A model generated the notes under the pieces. That model searched no databases, was not told where the DNA came from, and was given only the letters and a program-made list of their open reading frames with translations. From the NCBI GenBank assembly GCA_020352515.1, contig CP070678.1:3813242-3856259 (forward strand): DNA of 43,018 bases, read 5' to 3'. Positions 16,196 through 25,435 of this stretch are shown in pieces; within the stretch, counting starts at the first letter, position 1, and each line of letters starts with the position of its first letter. The position numbers and the translations under genes are program-made. The DNA comes from Phycisphaerales bacterium (GTDB taxonomy: Bacteria; Planctomycetota; Phycisphaerae; Sedimentisphaerales; Anaerobacaceae).

Positions 16196-17104
16196 ATGAG
16201 CAGTATGAGAGGTGTCATTGCAGCGATGGTAACCCCGATGACGGCCGATGAGGAAATCGACCTTGACAAGCTCGGTGAGATCGCCGATTGGTTGATCGCC
16301 GAAGGAGTGCACGGCCTGGCACCGCTGGGCAGTACCGGCGAGTACTATGCTCTGACTCCGACCGAACGCAAGGCCGTGGTCAAAGAAACGCTCGACGCGG
16401 CAGCGGGCAAAGTGCCCGTGTTCGTCGGAGCCAATGCCGGCAGCACACGTGAAGTGGCGGAATATGCCCGCCAGGCGGAAACCTTGGGCGCAAACGGCCT
16501 CCTGTTGGCCGCACCCTACTATTCCCTGCCCACGACAGAGGAGTTGTTCGAGCATTTCCGGGTGGTTGACCGGGCCGTCAGCATCCCGATCATGCTTTAC
16601 AATTACCCGGGTCGCACCGGCGTCGACATGACGCCGGCACTGATTGAGCGGCTGGCGGAGTTGGAAAACGTCCGGTATGTGAAAGAGAGCACCGGCGACA
16701 TCAAGCGAGTCAGTGAAATCATCCGTCGGGCCGGCGATAAGATAGACGTGTTCTGCGGATGCGACACGCTGGCCCTGGAGAGCATGCAACAAGGAGCTGT
16801 CGGCTGGGTCGGAGGGGTCGTCAACGTGCTGCCGAAAGAACACGTGCAGTTGTACGAACTGGCCTGCGAAGCCGAAGATTTCGTGGCGGCCAAGCAGCTT
16901 TACGACCGCATGCTGCCCGTGCTTTCCATGATGGAGGATGACGGCAAGTACACCCAGTTCGTCAAAGCGGGCTGTGCGGCTGTCGGGCATCCAATAGGGC
17001 CTCCCCGCAAACCTCTATTGCCGCCAACAGCCGAAGAAACGCAACGTCTTCAGTGCAAGATCAGGGTCCTGAAGACGCCGGCGGAATCCGCGTTGAGTTC
17101 TTGA
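16196..17104 (+). CDS. DapA/N-acetylneuraminate-lyase superfamily protein
   Basis: A class I aldolase-fold TIM barrel of 302 aa. Visible motifs are GSTGE (45-49), YNYPGRTG with catalytic Tyr135, and the Schiff-base Lys163 in YVKES, 28 residues later exactly as in DHDPS; the C-terminus has GPPRKPLLPPT, which is usual for catabolic members. GGAGAG lies six nt before the ATG. Family members include dihydrodipicolinate synthase, N-acetylneuraminate lyase, sugar-acid dehydratases/aldolases and the hydroxyproline-pathway deaminase. Being followed at once by an aldehyde dehydrogenase points to catabolism, for example of a sugar acid or hydroxyproline, rather than lysine synthesis. This is context inference. 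Its base composition differs from flanking genes. Confidence 0.9.
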   Translation: MSSMRGVIAAMVTPMTADEEIDLDKLGEIADWLIAEGVHGLAPLGSTGEYYALTPTERKAVVKETLDAAAGKVPVFVGANAGSTREVAEYARQAETLGANGLLLAAPYYSLPTTEELFEHFRVVDRAVSIPIMLYNYPGRTGVDMTPALIERLAELENVRYVKESTGDIKRVSEIIRRAGDKIDVFCGCDTLALESMQQGAVGWVGGVVNVLPKEHVQLYELACEAEDFVAAKQLYDRMLPVLSMMEDDGKYTQFVKAGCAAVGHPIGPPRKPLLPPTAEETQRLQCKIRVLKTPAESALSS

Positions 17105-17192
17105 CCGAACTGGACCCCAAGCTGTAACACGAATCACTCAACGTAAGATGAACGAACCACACAACATCAACTTCACTACATGAGGTGAACAC

Positions 17193-18707
17193 ATGACCTT
17201 ATCTTCTCCACTCGAGCGATCCGCCATCGATAAGGCCGTAGGCCAGTTGAAATTCCGGACTCAGGCTTTCATTGACGGCCGATTCTGCGACGCGGCTTCG
17301 GGCAAGACCTACGTATCCGTCAATCCGGCCACGGGCAAACCTCTCACGGAACTGGCCTCCTGCGACATCCCCGACGTAGATGCCGCGGTCAAAGCCGCTC
17401 GCCGGGCGTTCGATAAAGGGCTCTGGGCCAAATGTTCGGGGGCACAGCGCAAGTCGGTGTTGCTCAAATTCGCCGATCTGCTGGAGGCAAACCAGGCAGA
17501 GCTGGCTCTCCTGGACTGCCTGGACGCCGGCAAGCCCATCAACGATTGCATGACGTTGGATGCTCCCGACACCATCGACTGTTTCCGCTGGCACGCCGAA
17601 GCCATCGACAAGGAATATGAACGCCTCGCACCAACGGGCCCCGAGAACGTGGGGATGATTGTGCGCGAACCGCTGGGGGTCGTAGGGGCCATTTTGCCCT
17701 GGAACTTTCCCATGCAAATGGCGGCATGGAAACTGGGGCCGATTCTTGCGACCGGCAACAGCGTCGTGGTCAAACCGGCCCGCCAGACCTCGTTGAGTGC
17801 ATTGCGCCTGGCCGAACTCGCCGCCGAAGCCGGCATTCCCGAAGGAGTCTTTAACGTGATACCGGGCAGCGGCTCGGTTATCGGCGCCGCGCTGTGCAAG
17901 CACATGGACGTGGATGCAGTGGCCTTCACCGGGTCGACGGAGGTGGGACGTCAACTGCTGGAGTACTCGGCGCAATCGAACCTCAAGCGGATACTACTGG
18001 AACTGGGCGGTAAGAATCCTCAGGTAGTACTGGAGAGTGCCGGCGATCTCGACCACGTCGCCGCCGAGGCGGTCAGTTGCGTTTTCTGGAACATGGGAGA
18101 GAATTGCAGCTCCGGCTCGCGCTTGATCGTGCACCGCAAGCTAAAGGACGCCCTGCTGGCCCGAATGGTGAACGTCGCCGGCGAGTGGACCGTGGGTGAT
18201 CCCCTCGATCCGGCCACCCGGATCGGACCCTTGATCGAAGAAGCTCATATGAAAAAGGTGCTCGATTACATCGAAAGCGGCAAGCAGCAAGGTGCAAAGC
18301 TCGTGCTGGGCGGGGAGCGCATCCTTCGCGAAACCGGCGGCTACTTCGTGGCGGCCACCATCTTCGACGATGTCCAGCCTGACATGCGCATCGCCCGAGA
18401 GGAAATCTTCGGTCCGGTCCTCTCCGTCTTCACGTTCGACACGGAGGAGCAAGCCATCGCCATGGCCAATGACACAACGTACGGACTGACCGCTTCGGTT
18501 TATACGCAGAACGTCGGCACCGCGCATCGGGTCGCTCGCGCGCTCCGGGCCGGGACGGTGTCGGTCAACTGTTTCTCAGAGGGCGACGCGACGACACCTT
18601 TCGGGGGCTTCGGGCAGTCCGGCTTCTTCGGGCGGGATAAGTCGATCTTCGCGCACTATCAGTACACCGAGCTCAAAACCGTCTGGATGCAATTGAACAC
18701 CCACTGA
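17193..18707 (+). CDS. NAD(P)-dependent aldehyde dehydrogenase (PuuC-like)
   Basis: A full-length 504-aa ALDH-superfamily enzyme oxidising an aldehyde to its acid in the cytoplasm. Motifs are PWNFP (about 169-173), the nucleotide loop FTGSTEVG (about 245-252), LELGGKNP with general base Glu270, catalytic Cys305 in GENCSSGSR, and EEIFGPVL. The C-terminal block, with FSEGDATTPFGGFGQSG and GRDKS, most resembles gamma-glutamyl-gamma-aminobutyraldehyde dehydrogenase (PuuC), but the rest of the putrescine pathway is absent. AGGTG precedes the ATG. It follows the DapA-family gene by 88 nt on the same strand; together they could handle the aldehyde released by the lyase, such as 2-oxoglutarate semialdehyde. 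The exact substrate is unassigned. Confidence 0.93.
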   Translation: MTLSSPLERSAIDKAVGQLKFRTQAFIDGRFCDAASGKTYVSVNPATGKPLTELASCDIPDVDAAVKAARRAFDKGLWAKCSGAQRKSVLLKFADLLEANQAELALLDCLDAGKPINDCMTLDAPDTIDCFRWHAEAIDKEYERLAPTGPENVGMIVREPLGVVGAILPWNFPMQMAAWKLGPILATGNSVVVKPARQTSLSALRLAELAAEAGIPEGVFNVIPGSGSVIGAALCKHMDVDAVAFTGSTEVGRQLLEYSAQSNLKRILLELGGKNPQVVLESAGDLDHVAAEAVSCVFWNMGENCSSGSRLIVHRKLKDALLARMVNVAGEWTVGDPLDPATRIGPLIEEAHMKKVLDYIESGKQQGAKLVLGGERILRETGGYFVAATIFDDVQPDMRIAREEIFGPVLSVFTFDTEEQAIAMANDTTYGLTASVYTQNVGTAHRVARALRAGTVSVNCFSEGDATTPFGGFGQSGFFGRDKSIFAHYQYTELKTVWMQLNTH

Positions 18708-18797
18708 TCTGGGGCGCTGGATGGCATCGATATCGCTTGGGGACAGTGTGAAATCCCCGCAACGTTGGCCGTGACAGACAACCTTGACATGCTGTTC

Positions 18798-18830
18798 GAC
18801 GGGCGGGAAACCGTCCTTGCTCGGCCCGTC
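18798..18830 (+). terminator. Possible hairpin after the aldehyde dehydrogenase
   Basis: GACGGGC (18798-18804) and GCCCGTC (18824-18830) form a 7-bp stem around a 19-nt loop about 90 nt after the ALDH stop, followed by TCTGTATGAT rather than a clean T-run. It could end the two-gene island transcript; support is moderate to weak. Confidence 0.3.
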
Positions 18831-18875
18831 TCTGTATGATCTCGCAGGCGATAGAAGACAGACATCGAAAGCAGA

Positions 18876-19287
18876 ATGAGCGTGAACGAGTCTCAGGTCA
18901 CACGTGTATCGAGCGCCGTTTTACTCCTCCTGATGCTCGTCTTCGATGGGAAGGGCGCCTCGGGCAAACGCCGCCGCCTGGGTGATTAAAGGAAAGGGCA
19001 GCGACTATAAACGGGACGGTGGTCCCACGTCAATATCAAGAGGAGGCCCGCCGACCGGCGATCAGAGCTGGACCCTCTTCCTCAGCGCCGCCAATTTCAA
19101 AGGCCCTCTTGCGTACTACATCCCGGAGCCCTGGAGCAAAATCGGCAAGCTGTCCAATTATCCGTTCATCTACGGCCGCGGACTCGCCGCCCGCGCTGGC
19201 CGTTCCGCCGATGGCGCCATGGAAATCAACACCGCGCCCGGATTCGCCCGGATAAGCTCGCCAACCACCGGAATAATCGGCGACTGA
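18876..19287 (+). pseudogene. Frameshifted remnant of a secreted protein
   Basis: An ATG at 18876 opens a signal-peptide-like N-terminus (SSAVLLLLMLVFDGKGAS) whose frame stops near 18987. A different frame, beginning around 18946, carries a convincing protein stretch: GSDYKRDGGPTS, DQSWTLFLSAANFKGPLAYYIPE, FIYGRGLAARAGR, DGAMEINTAPGF, ending TGA at 19287. The two pieces fit one exported protein broken by a +1/-1 shift around 18,946-18,985, and probably truncated at the 3' end. The Trp/Tyr/Gly-rich pattern resembles planctomycete secreted hypothetical proteins; I cannot name a family. A sequencing error at one base could also explain it. Confidence 0.5.
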
Positions 19288-19415
19288 ACTGATTGCATCC
19301 GAGGACTCTCACGCATCGCCGTGCTGACCCTCGATTATACTCCGAACGGCCGCTCCCCCTCGCAGGCGCCGAACATCTGCGCACCCGCGCGCACACCTCC
19401 GGCCGCATCCGCTCC

Positions 19416-20867
19416 TTACACAGTGTACGTCGAGGCCGCCGTCGTTCCGCCGTGCCCCGTCCAGTTCGTGTGAAAAAACTCCCCCCTCGGCCTGTCCACC
19501 CGTTCGTAAGTGTGAGCCCCGAAATAGTCACGCTGCGCCTGAAGCAGATTCGCAGGAAGCCGCCCGCTGCGATACCCGTCGTAAAACATCAGCGCCGAGC
19601 CCATCGCCGGAATCGGAATGCCAAGCTCCACCGCCCTGGTCACCACCCGACGCCACGAGCCCTGCGCCTCCTCCACCGCATCCTTGAAGAACGGATCAAC
19701 CAGCAGGTTCGACAGCTCCTTGTTCCTGTCGAACGCCTCTTTTATCTTGCCCAGAAAAACCGACCGGATAATGCACCCGCCGCGCCACATCAGAGCGATG
19801 CCCCCGTAGTTCAGATTCCACCCGTACTCCGCTGCCGCCGCACGCATTAGCTGATAGCCCTGCGCGTAGCTGACGATCTTCGAGGCATAAAGCGCGCGCC
19901 GAAGGTCGTCGATGAAGCTTTTCCTCTCGCCGGTGAATTTAGCCTTCGGCCCGTGCAGCACCTTCGACGCCGCAACCCGCTCCTCCTTCAGCGCCGAAAG
20001 GCAGCGAGCAAAGACCGCCTCTCCGATAAGCGTCAGCGGCTGCCCCAGATCCAGCGCCGCAATCGCAGTCCACTTGCCCGTCCCCTTCTGCCCCGCCGTG
20101 TCCAGAATCAGATCGATAACCGCGTTGCCGTCCTCATCCCTGTACGCCAGAATGTCACGCGTGATTTCAATCAAATACGAGTTCAGCTCCCCCTCGTACC
20201 ACTCCGCAAACACCTCGTGCATCTGCTCGTTCGTCATCCCAACCCCCTGCTTCATCATCTGGTACGTCTCGCAGATCATCTGCATGTCACCATACTCGAT
20301 CCCGTTGTGCACCATCTTGACGAAGTGCCCCGCCCCGTTCTCGCCGACCCATTCGCAGCACGGCGCCCCGTCGTCGGTGTGCGCCGCAATCTTCTGGAAT
20401 ATAGGCCTTACGTGCTCCCACGCCGCAGGCGAGCCGCCCGGCATGATCGACGGCCCCGTCAGGGCCCCCTCCTCGCCGCCCGAAACCCCCGTGCCGATGT
20501 AAAGCTTGCCCTTGCCCTCCACAAGCTCCGTGCGCCGAATCGTGTCGGGAAAGTGAGAGTTGCCCCCGTCGATTATGATGTCACCGTCTTCCAGGTGCGG
20601 CAAAAGCATCTCGATAAAAGAGTCGACCGCCGCCCCAGCCTTCACCATCAGCATTATCTTCCGGGGCTTGTTCAGCGCGCCGACAAGCTCCTCGATAGAG
20701 TGACACCCCACGATGTTCTTGCCCTTCGCCCGCCCCCCGACAAAATTGTCCACCTTTGACACCGTGCGATTGAAACACGCCACCGTGAAGCCCTTGCTCT
20801 CCATATTCAAGATGAGGTTCTCGCCCATTACGGCCAGCCCTATCAGCCCAATATCCGCTTGTGACAT
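19416..20867 (-). CDS. gnd: 6-phosphogluconate dehydrogenase, decarboxylating
   Basis: A 483-aa enzyme of the long (NADP-type) 6PGDH class, converting 6-phosphogluconate to ribulose-5-phosphate in the oxidative pentose phosphate pathway. The N-terminal Rossmann start is IGLIGLAVMGENLILNM; IIDGGNSHFPDT, the catalytic Lys-containing HFVKMVHNGIEYGDMQ, and KGTGKWTAIAALDLG are all present, and the C-terminal all-helical domain ends with the substrate-binding tail NWTGHGG. The ATG at 20867 is preceded by GGAAGG; 23 further upstream codons are open but lie outside the family N-terminus. It is a single gene, convergent with the broken gene at 18876-19287. Confidence 0.97.
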   Translation of the reverse strand: MSQADIGLIGLAVMGENLILNMESKGFTVACFNRTVSKVDNFVGGRAKGKNIVGCHSIEELVGALNKPRKIMLMVKAGAAVDSFIEMLLPHLEDGDIIIDGGNSHFPDTIRRTELVEGKGKLYIGTGVSGGEEGALTGPSIMPGGSPAAWEHVRPIFQKIAAHTDDGAPCCEWVGENGAGHFVKMVHNGIEYGDMQMICETYQMMKQGVGMTNEQMHEVFAEWYEGELNSYLIEITRDILAYRDEDGNAVIDLILDTAGQKGTGKWTAIAALDLGQPLTLIGEAVFARCLSALKEERVAASKVLHGPKAKFTGERKSFIDDLRRALYASKIVSYAQGYQLMRAAAAEYGWNLNYGGIALMWRGGCIIRSVFLGKIKEAFDRNKELSNLLVDPFFKDAVEEAQGSWRRVVTRAVELGIPIPAMGSALMFYDGYRSGRLPANLLQAQRDYFGAHTYERVDRPRGEFFHTNWTGHGGTTAASTYTV

Positions 20868-21133
20868 TTCCTTCCGGCTCCTTGCCCAGAATAATAAAGT
20901 CAGTGTCCCTGATTCCACGCCCCCGACAGGATACAATTCATCCGCGGCGCGGTCCGGATCGAGTTCTCATTATGGCCCTTTACTCCGCAAATGCAAGCAA
21001 TATCCGAGATGGCCCGGACACCCCACGCTGATACTGCAAATCCCCCCGTCCGCAAGACACAGCCCCCGCAAAACCCGCCGCTATTAGCCCGACGGCCGCT
21101 CCGCCTTCCTGCCCGGAACGCTCACCCGCCCCC

Positions 21134-22402
21134 CTATTCGTGCCTCAGCGCCACAATCGGGTCAACCTTCGCCGCGTTTATCGCAGGATAAAGCCCGAAC
21201 AGAATCCCGATAGTCATACTGATAAGAAGAGGAAGAAGAACCCCCTTCCACGTCATCACTGTGACCATCCCGGAAAAATACGTTATCAAAAGCGGAATCA
21301 GCGCCCCAACGCCGAGACCGATAATGCCCCCAATCGTCGACAAAACCACCGTCTCGATTAGAAACTGGTACACTATCTGCCTCCTCTTGGCCCCTATCGC
21401 CCGACGGATGCCGATCTCACGCGTCCGCTCCGTCACCGACGCCAGCATGATGTTCATGATCCCGATCCCCCCGACCAGAAGGCTGATCCCCGCAATCGAC
21501 CCCAGAACAATGTTGAATGTCCGCTTCGTCGCCTCCCTCTGCTTGCGCAAAGCCAGAGGAATGCTCACCTTGTAATCCTCTTTCTTGTGAAACTGCTCCA
21601 GCATCCGCCTGATCCCCTCCGCAACCGCCTCGACCTTGCTCTCGTTGTTCACCTGCACAATCATCTGGTGAAGCTCCACCTTCTCTCGCTCGTCTCCGCC
21701 CGAGGTCCGTTTCGTGAAAATGTCACCGAAATATACCCGCGCCACGTCGATCGGAATGTATGCATCAATCTCCTGGTCCGGAATCTGAATGCTGCCCGCC
21801 TGGCCGCCCTCGCTCTTGACGATGCCGACTACCCGGAACTGGCTCCCGCCTATGCGAACAGTCTGGCCTATCGTGCTCTCGGTAGCCAGCAGCTTCCGCG
21901 CCCCGTGTTCCGTCAGAACCACCACCGGCGCCTGTTTGTCCAGATCCGACTGCTGAAGTCGCCTGCCCGCGATAAGCTCCCGCGGAACGAGCCTGAACCA
22001 CGTCGGCGTCGTGCCGACAACACGCAGCTCCATCGCACGCTCACGAAGACGCGAATCCTTACGCATCAGCTTCACCGGAACCGCGTGCTCGATATCCTTG
22101 AAACTCTCGGACGCCCTGTGGTAGTCCTCGTAGGTCAGCCCGTAAATGCTCATGTGAGAATGTTGCGTGCTCGTTGCCTCCTCCTCGGCCGACTTCTTCG
22201 ACGAAATGATGATATTGTTGCTCCCGAGCTTGCGTATCTGCTCCAGAGCCTCCTTGCTCGCCCCCTCGCCCACCGAAAGCATCGCCACAACGCTGCCCAC
22301 CCCGAAAACCACGCCAAGCATCGTCAGAAATGAACGTAGCTTGTGAAGAAGAAGATTCTCGATGCCAAGCCATATATTCCGCGCTATCTTAGTCTGCATC
22401 AT
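21134..22402 (-). CDS. MacB-type ABC transporter permease
   Basis: A 422-aa inner-membrane protein of the MacB/FtsX family. Order: one N-terminal helix (KLRSFLTMLGVVFGVGSVVAML), a large periplasmic MacB domain (about residues 50-280), then three C-terminal helices with the conserved signature SVTERTREIGIRRAIGA between them, ending in NAAKVDPIVALRHE. It differs from E. coli MacB in lacking the fused ATPase, which is the separate gene just upstream and overlaps it by 14 nt (22389-22402), a sign of translational coupling. Such mechanotransmission permeases export peptides, lipids or macrolides together with a MacA-like adaptor and an outer-membrane channel; no TolC-like gene is in the window. 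Confidence 0.93.
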   Translation of the reverse strand: MMQTKIARNIWLGIENLLLHKLRSFLTMLGVVFGVGSVVAMLSVGEGASKEALEQIRKLGSNNIIISSKKSAEEEATSTQHSHMSIYGLTYEDYHRASESFKDIEHAVPVKLMRKDSRLRERAMELRVVGTTPTWFRLVPRELIAGRRLQQSDLDKQAPVVVLTEHGARKLLATESTIGQTVRIGGSQFRVVGIVKSEGGQAGSIQIPDQEIDAYIPIDVARVYFGDIFTKRTSGGDEREKVELHQMIVQVNNESKVEAVAEGIRRMLEQFHKKEDYKVSIPLALRKQREATKRTFNIVLGSIAGISLLVGGIGIMNIMLASVTERTREIGIRRAIGAKRRQIVYQFLIETVVLSTIGGIIGLGVGALIPLLITYFSGMVTVMTWKGVLLPLLISMTIGILFGLYPAINAAKVDPIVALRHE

Positions 22403-23114
22403 CGCTTTTACCTTCGATTCTGTCGATCAGCCCGTCCAGCATGTGAAGCCGCTTTTGCGCGTGCTTTGCTATGCTGGCCTCATGCGTAACAATGATTATC
22501 GTCTTGCCCGCCTCGTTGAGCTTTATCAGAAGCTCCAGAATCTGTTCCCCCGTCGCCGAATCCAGGTTCCCCGTCGGTTCGTCCGCAAAGATCACCTGGG
22601 GATCGTTTGCCAGAGCCCTGGCAATGGCTACACGCTGCATCTGGCCGCCCGAAAGCTCCGTCGGCCGATGGCCGACCCTGTCTCCCAGCCCAACCTCTTC
22701 CGCCAGCTCCCGCGCACGCTCGGCGCTCTGCCTTGCTTCCCAGCCCAGATAATAAAGAGGCAGCTCGATGTTCCGCTGAACAGTCAATTGCGGTATAAGG
22801 TTGAAACTCTGGAATATGAAACCGAGGTACCTGAGCCGAAACTCGCTCAGTGAATCGTCGTCGAGCTGGCTTACGTCCCGGCCCGCAAGATGATAAGACC
22901 CCGAAGTCAAACGGTCCAGACACCCCAAAATGTTCATCATTGTGCTCTTGCCGGACCCGCTCGGACCCATGATGGCCCAGAAGCTGCCCTTTTCGAACGA
23001 GACGCTGATACCGGCGAGCGCCCTGACCTGCTCGGTCCCCATCTGGTATATCTTGCAGGCATCTTCGAGCCTTAGTATTTCCCGGTCGTTGCTCGACGCC
23101 CCAGCCCCGGCCAT
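22389..23114 (-). CDS. MacB/LolD-type ABC transporter ATPase
   Basis: A 241-aa nucleotide-binding protein. Walker A is GPSGSGKST, the Q-loop is [11 protein letters not shown], the ABC signature is [16 protein letters not shown], Walker B is [13 protein letters not shown] and the switch His is in IIVTHE. The sequence type ([20 protein letters not shown]) is that of the MacB/LolD/FtsE group, which drives FtsX-fold permeases. It begins at the base after the adaptor gene ends and overlaps the permease gene, so the three genes form one tight operon. It should sit on the cytoplasmic face and power efflux of the unidentified substrate. Confidence 0.96.
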   Translation of the reverse strand: MAGAGASSNDREILRLEDACKIYQMGTEQVRALAGISVSFEKGSFWAIMGPSGSGKSTMMNILGCLDRLTSGSYHLAGRDVSQLDDDSLSEFRLRYLGFIFQSFNLIPQLTVQRNIELPLYYLGWEARQSAERARELAEEVGLGDRVGHRPTELSGGQMQRVAIARALANDPQVIFADEPTGNLDSATGEQILELLIKLNEAGKTIIIVTHEASIAKHAQKRLHMLDGLIDRIEGKSDDAD

Positions 23115-25001
23115 TCAGCGGCTCCTTTCAGATTCGCGACCTCGTGGACCACCCGGCCGGCCACCGCCCGCGCCCTGCCGGGAACCCCTGCCCTGACGTG
23201 GGCCGCCCCCCCCAAAACGCTCACGCATCTTCTCTCGCTCCTCAGGCGACATGTTCTCGAAACGTTGCTTCATCCTCTCCATCTCTTTCTGACGCTCTTC
23301 GTCAGACATGTTCTCGAAACGCCTGCGCATCTGCTCGGCCCGGTCCCCGGACGGCGCCCCGGCCCCATCCGCCCCCCCCGGTCTCGGACCACGCATAACT
23401 TGACCGTTGCCGTTTGCCTCTTCCAGCTTTTGATTCACCCTATCCTGCATCCTCTCGGCATCCTCGTCTTCCGGCATATCTGCGCCCGGCCCCGTGCCGG
23501 ACTCTATCGCCCCGGATTTCAGCGGGGGCGTAAGAAGAACAAGTTCACCTTCCTCAAGGCCGCTCACAATATGGATCATCCGGTCATCGTCCAGACCAAG
23601 CTCAACCTTCCGCTCTTCGGTCCTCCTGTCTTTCACAATGTACACCGTCGGTTCTCCTCCAACCCTCAAGACCGCAGAGACCGGCACATGCACCGCGTCC
23701 TTGTACTGCGCCACGATGATCTCCGCCTTGCAGCTCCTACCCGTACGAAGTGCCGGGTCGTTGTCCTCAAGGTATATGTCCGTCGGGTATATCTTAAGGT
23801 CCGGGTTCATCCACATGCTCCGGGCGTCCGGAAGAGGCGCGATAATCGCTACCCGGCCCAGAAACTGCTTGCCCGCAAGAGCATCTACCGTAATCACCAC
23901 AGGAAGACCAACACGAACCTTCTCAAGGCTCGTCTCGTGAATATCAATCTGCGCCATCATCGCCGCCGCAGTCGGAAGAGATATCAGGTCCTGGCGCTCG
24001 GTAACTTCGACGCCTATGTCAAGTGGCTCACGACGGTCGAACGGGCTACGCCGCCCGCTGCTCGTTGCATAAACAACCATCCCGTCCGCAGGCGCGATTA
24101 TACGCGTCTTAGAGAGCTGATCCTGAAATTTCTTGAACTTGCTCTGCTGCTGGTCGGCCTCGGCCTTCTTTGCGCTCAGGTCCGCCTTCGCCTGCACAAT
24201 GTCGGCGTTCGCCTTGCGCTTTGTACGTTCCAGAGCAAACTCCGCCTGGCTAACATCGCTCTCGTACTGGGCAATGTTTCTCTCGTATGTGAATTTCGTC
24301 AGCACATCCCGGTTGCTTATGGCAAGTTGAAGGTCCAGCTCACGTTTGGTCACGGCCAGCTTGTCCGCATTCAGCTCGCTCTCAGACAGGTATTGGGCGT
24401 CGTATAGCTTCTGCGACGACCGCAGTTTCTCCTGCGCCCGCGCAAGCTCCTCTCGCGCAAGCGTGATTTGAGCTTCCGCCGTCTTTAGCTCATTCGGATA
24501 AAGCCCGTCTAAGTACTGCTGCAAATCCTGCTTGGCGAACCTCAGCGTTAGCTCCGCCTTCTCGATATCGCTCTTCGCCTGGTTCTCAGTAACCGCAAGC
24601 GTCTCGTCGGCCCCGATGTGTGCCGCATTCGCACGCTGAACCTGGATGTCCTGGTCAACTATCGCGTCTTTCAGGGTGCTGGCGTCCAGCTCGACCAGCA
24701 GATCCCCCTTCTTTACCATGCTTCCGTCGGGTACGAGCCTGACGATCGACGTCCTGCCCTCAACCTCGTTTCGCAGAGTGATTCGCTCCCGCGAGGTGAT
24801 AGTGCCCGACTCCAGCACGCTGATAGTCAGCGGGCCCCTCTTGACAACGAAAGTCGCAAGGTGCGCGGTCGGGTCTTCGGCGCCCATGACCAGCTTGAAC
24901 CAGACAACGGCGATAATGACTGCCCCGGCCACAACCGCTATCACGGCCATCTTCACCGATCTAGGTTTTGAGCGACTATCTTGAGCTTTGTCGGCTGCCA
25001 T
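23115..25001 (-). CDS. MacA-like periplasmic adaptor with long coiled coil and Gly/Arg-rich tail
   Basis: A 628-aa membrane fusion protein. One N-terminal helix (VIAVVAGAVIIAVVWFKLV) anchors it; biotinyl-lipoyl halves flank a long alpha hairpin of about 200 residues (roughly 105-310), longer than in MacA, followed by beta-barrel and membrane-proximal domains to about 500. The C-terminus is unusual: an acidic stretch, then two 19-residue units starting FENMS-EER (about 562-598) and a Gly/Arg-rich end. A GAGGTGA site precedes the ATG. It links the inner-membrane permease to an outer-membrane channel. The candidate promoter at 25111-25139 would serve this operon. Confidence 0.92.
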   Translation of the reverse strand: MAADKAQDSRSKPRSVKMAVIAVVAGAVIIAVVWFKLVMGAEDPTAHLATFVVKRGPLTISVLESGTITSRERITLRNEVEGRTSIVRLVPDGSMVKKGDLLVELDASTLKDAIVDQDIQVQRANAAHIGADETLAVTENQAKSDIEKAELTLRFAKQDLQQYLDGLYPNELKTAEAQITLAREELARAQEKLRSSQKLYDAQYLSESELNADKLAVTKRELDLQLAISNRDVLTKFTYERNIAQYESDVSQAEFALERTKRKANADIVQAKADLSAKKAEADQQQSKFKKFQDQLSKTRIIAPADGMVVYATSSGRRSPFDRREPLDIGVEVTERQDLISLPTAAAMMAQIDIHETSLEKVRVGLPVVITVDALAGKQFLGRVAIIAPLPDARSMWMNPDLKIYPTDIYLEDNDPALRTGRSCKAEIIVAQYKDAVHVPVSAVLRVGGEPTVYIVKDRRTEERKVELGLDDDRMIHIVSGLEEGELVLLTPPLKSGAIESGTGPGADMPEDEDAERMQDRVNQKLEEANGNGQVMRGPRPGGADGAGAPSGDRAEQMRRRFENMSDEERQKEMERMKQRFENMSPEEREKMRERFGGGGPRQGRGSRQGAGGGRPGGPRGRESERSR

Positions 25002-25435
25002 GAATCTTCACCTCTTTATAACAACAATCATGCCCTCTTCGGTTGTCCTGCTTCGACTGGTTCCCTGCCCCAGAATAATTAGACTGAGCGATCCGGCCCC
25101 GGTAGCTTGTATTTTAACGCTTTTACGCCGAAACTGCAAGATGTCCTGTCCTCGCACCGAACCGTCAACCTTCTCTGCAAGGCGCCCGCTGCGCCGACGC
25201 CCTACATCACATACGACATTTATCTTAGACGCTCGTCGGCCTCTCGATATGGCATATTAGTCGCCTTTTCCCGGAATTTCGGACGTTTTCCACCATCTCG
25301 CGCTCGGTTTCCCGGCTCAAATGGCGCCATACTCGGCCCCGCCGCGCATCTCGCCCCCCCGCCGCCAAAAAGCCGGCCGAGCCTGCCCAGCGCCCGCTCG
25401 GCGCCGCCGCGGCCCCCCTCATGACCCCTCATCCC
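25002..25435. other. Intergenic region upstream of the efflux operon
   Basis: A 434-nt stretch with no gene I can support. The part near the efflux operon contains the candidate minus-strand promoter at 25111-25139. The part from about 25,270 to 25,430 is a GC-rich, Pro/Arg/Ala-like low-complexity sequence that yields only shadow frames. Confidence 0.5.
25111..25139 (-). promoter_or_regulatory. Candidate promoter of the macA-macB-like operon
   Basis: On the minus strand TTGCAG (plus coordinates 25134-25139) and TAAAAT (25111-25116) are separated by exactly 17 nt. The -10 matches 5/6 and the -35 only 3/6. It would give a leader of about 100 nt before the adaptor ATG at 25001. Confidence 0.4.

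Noticed and set aside
16196-18707. Firm assignment as a hydroxyproline-catabolic pair
   Set aside because: A DapA-family deaminase plus aldehyde dehydrogenase fits that pathway, but the ALDH resembles PuuC more and no proline racemase-like or oxidase gene is present, so the function is left open.
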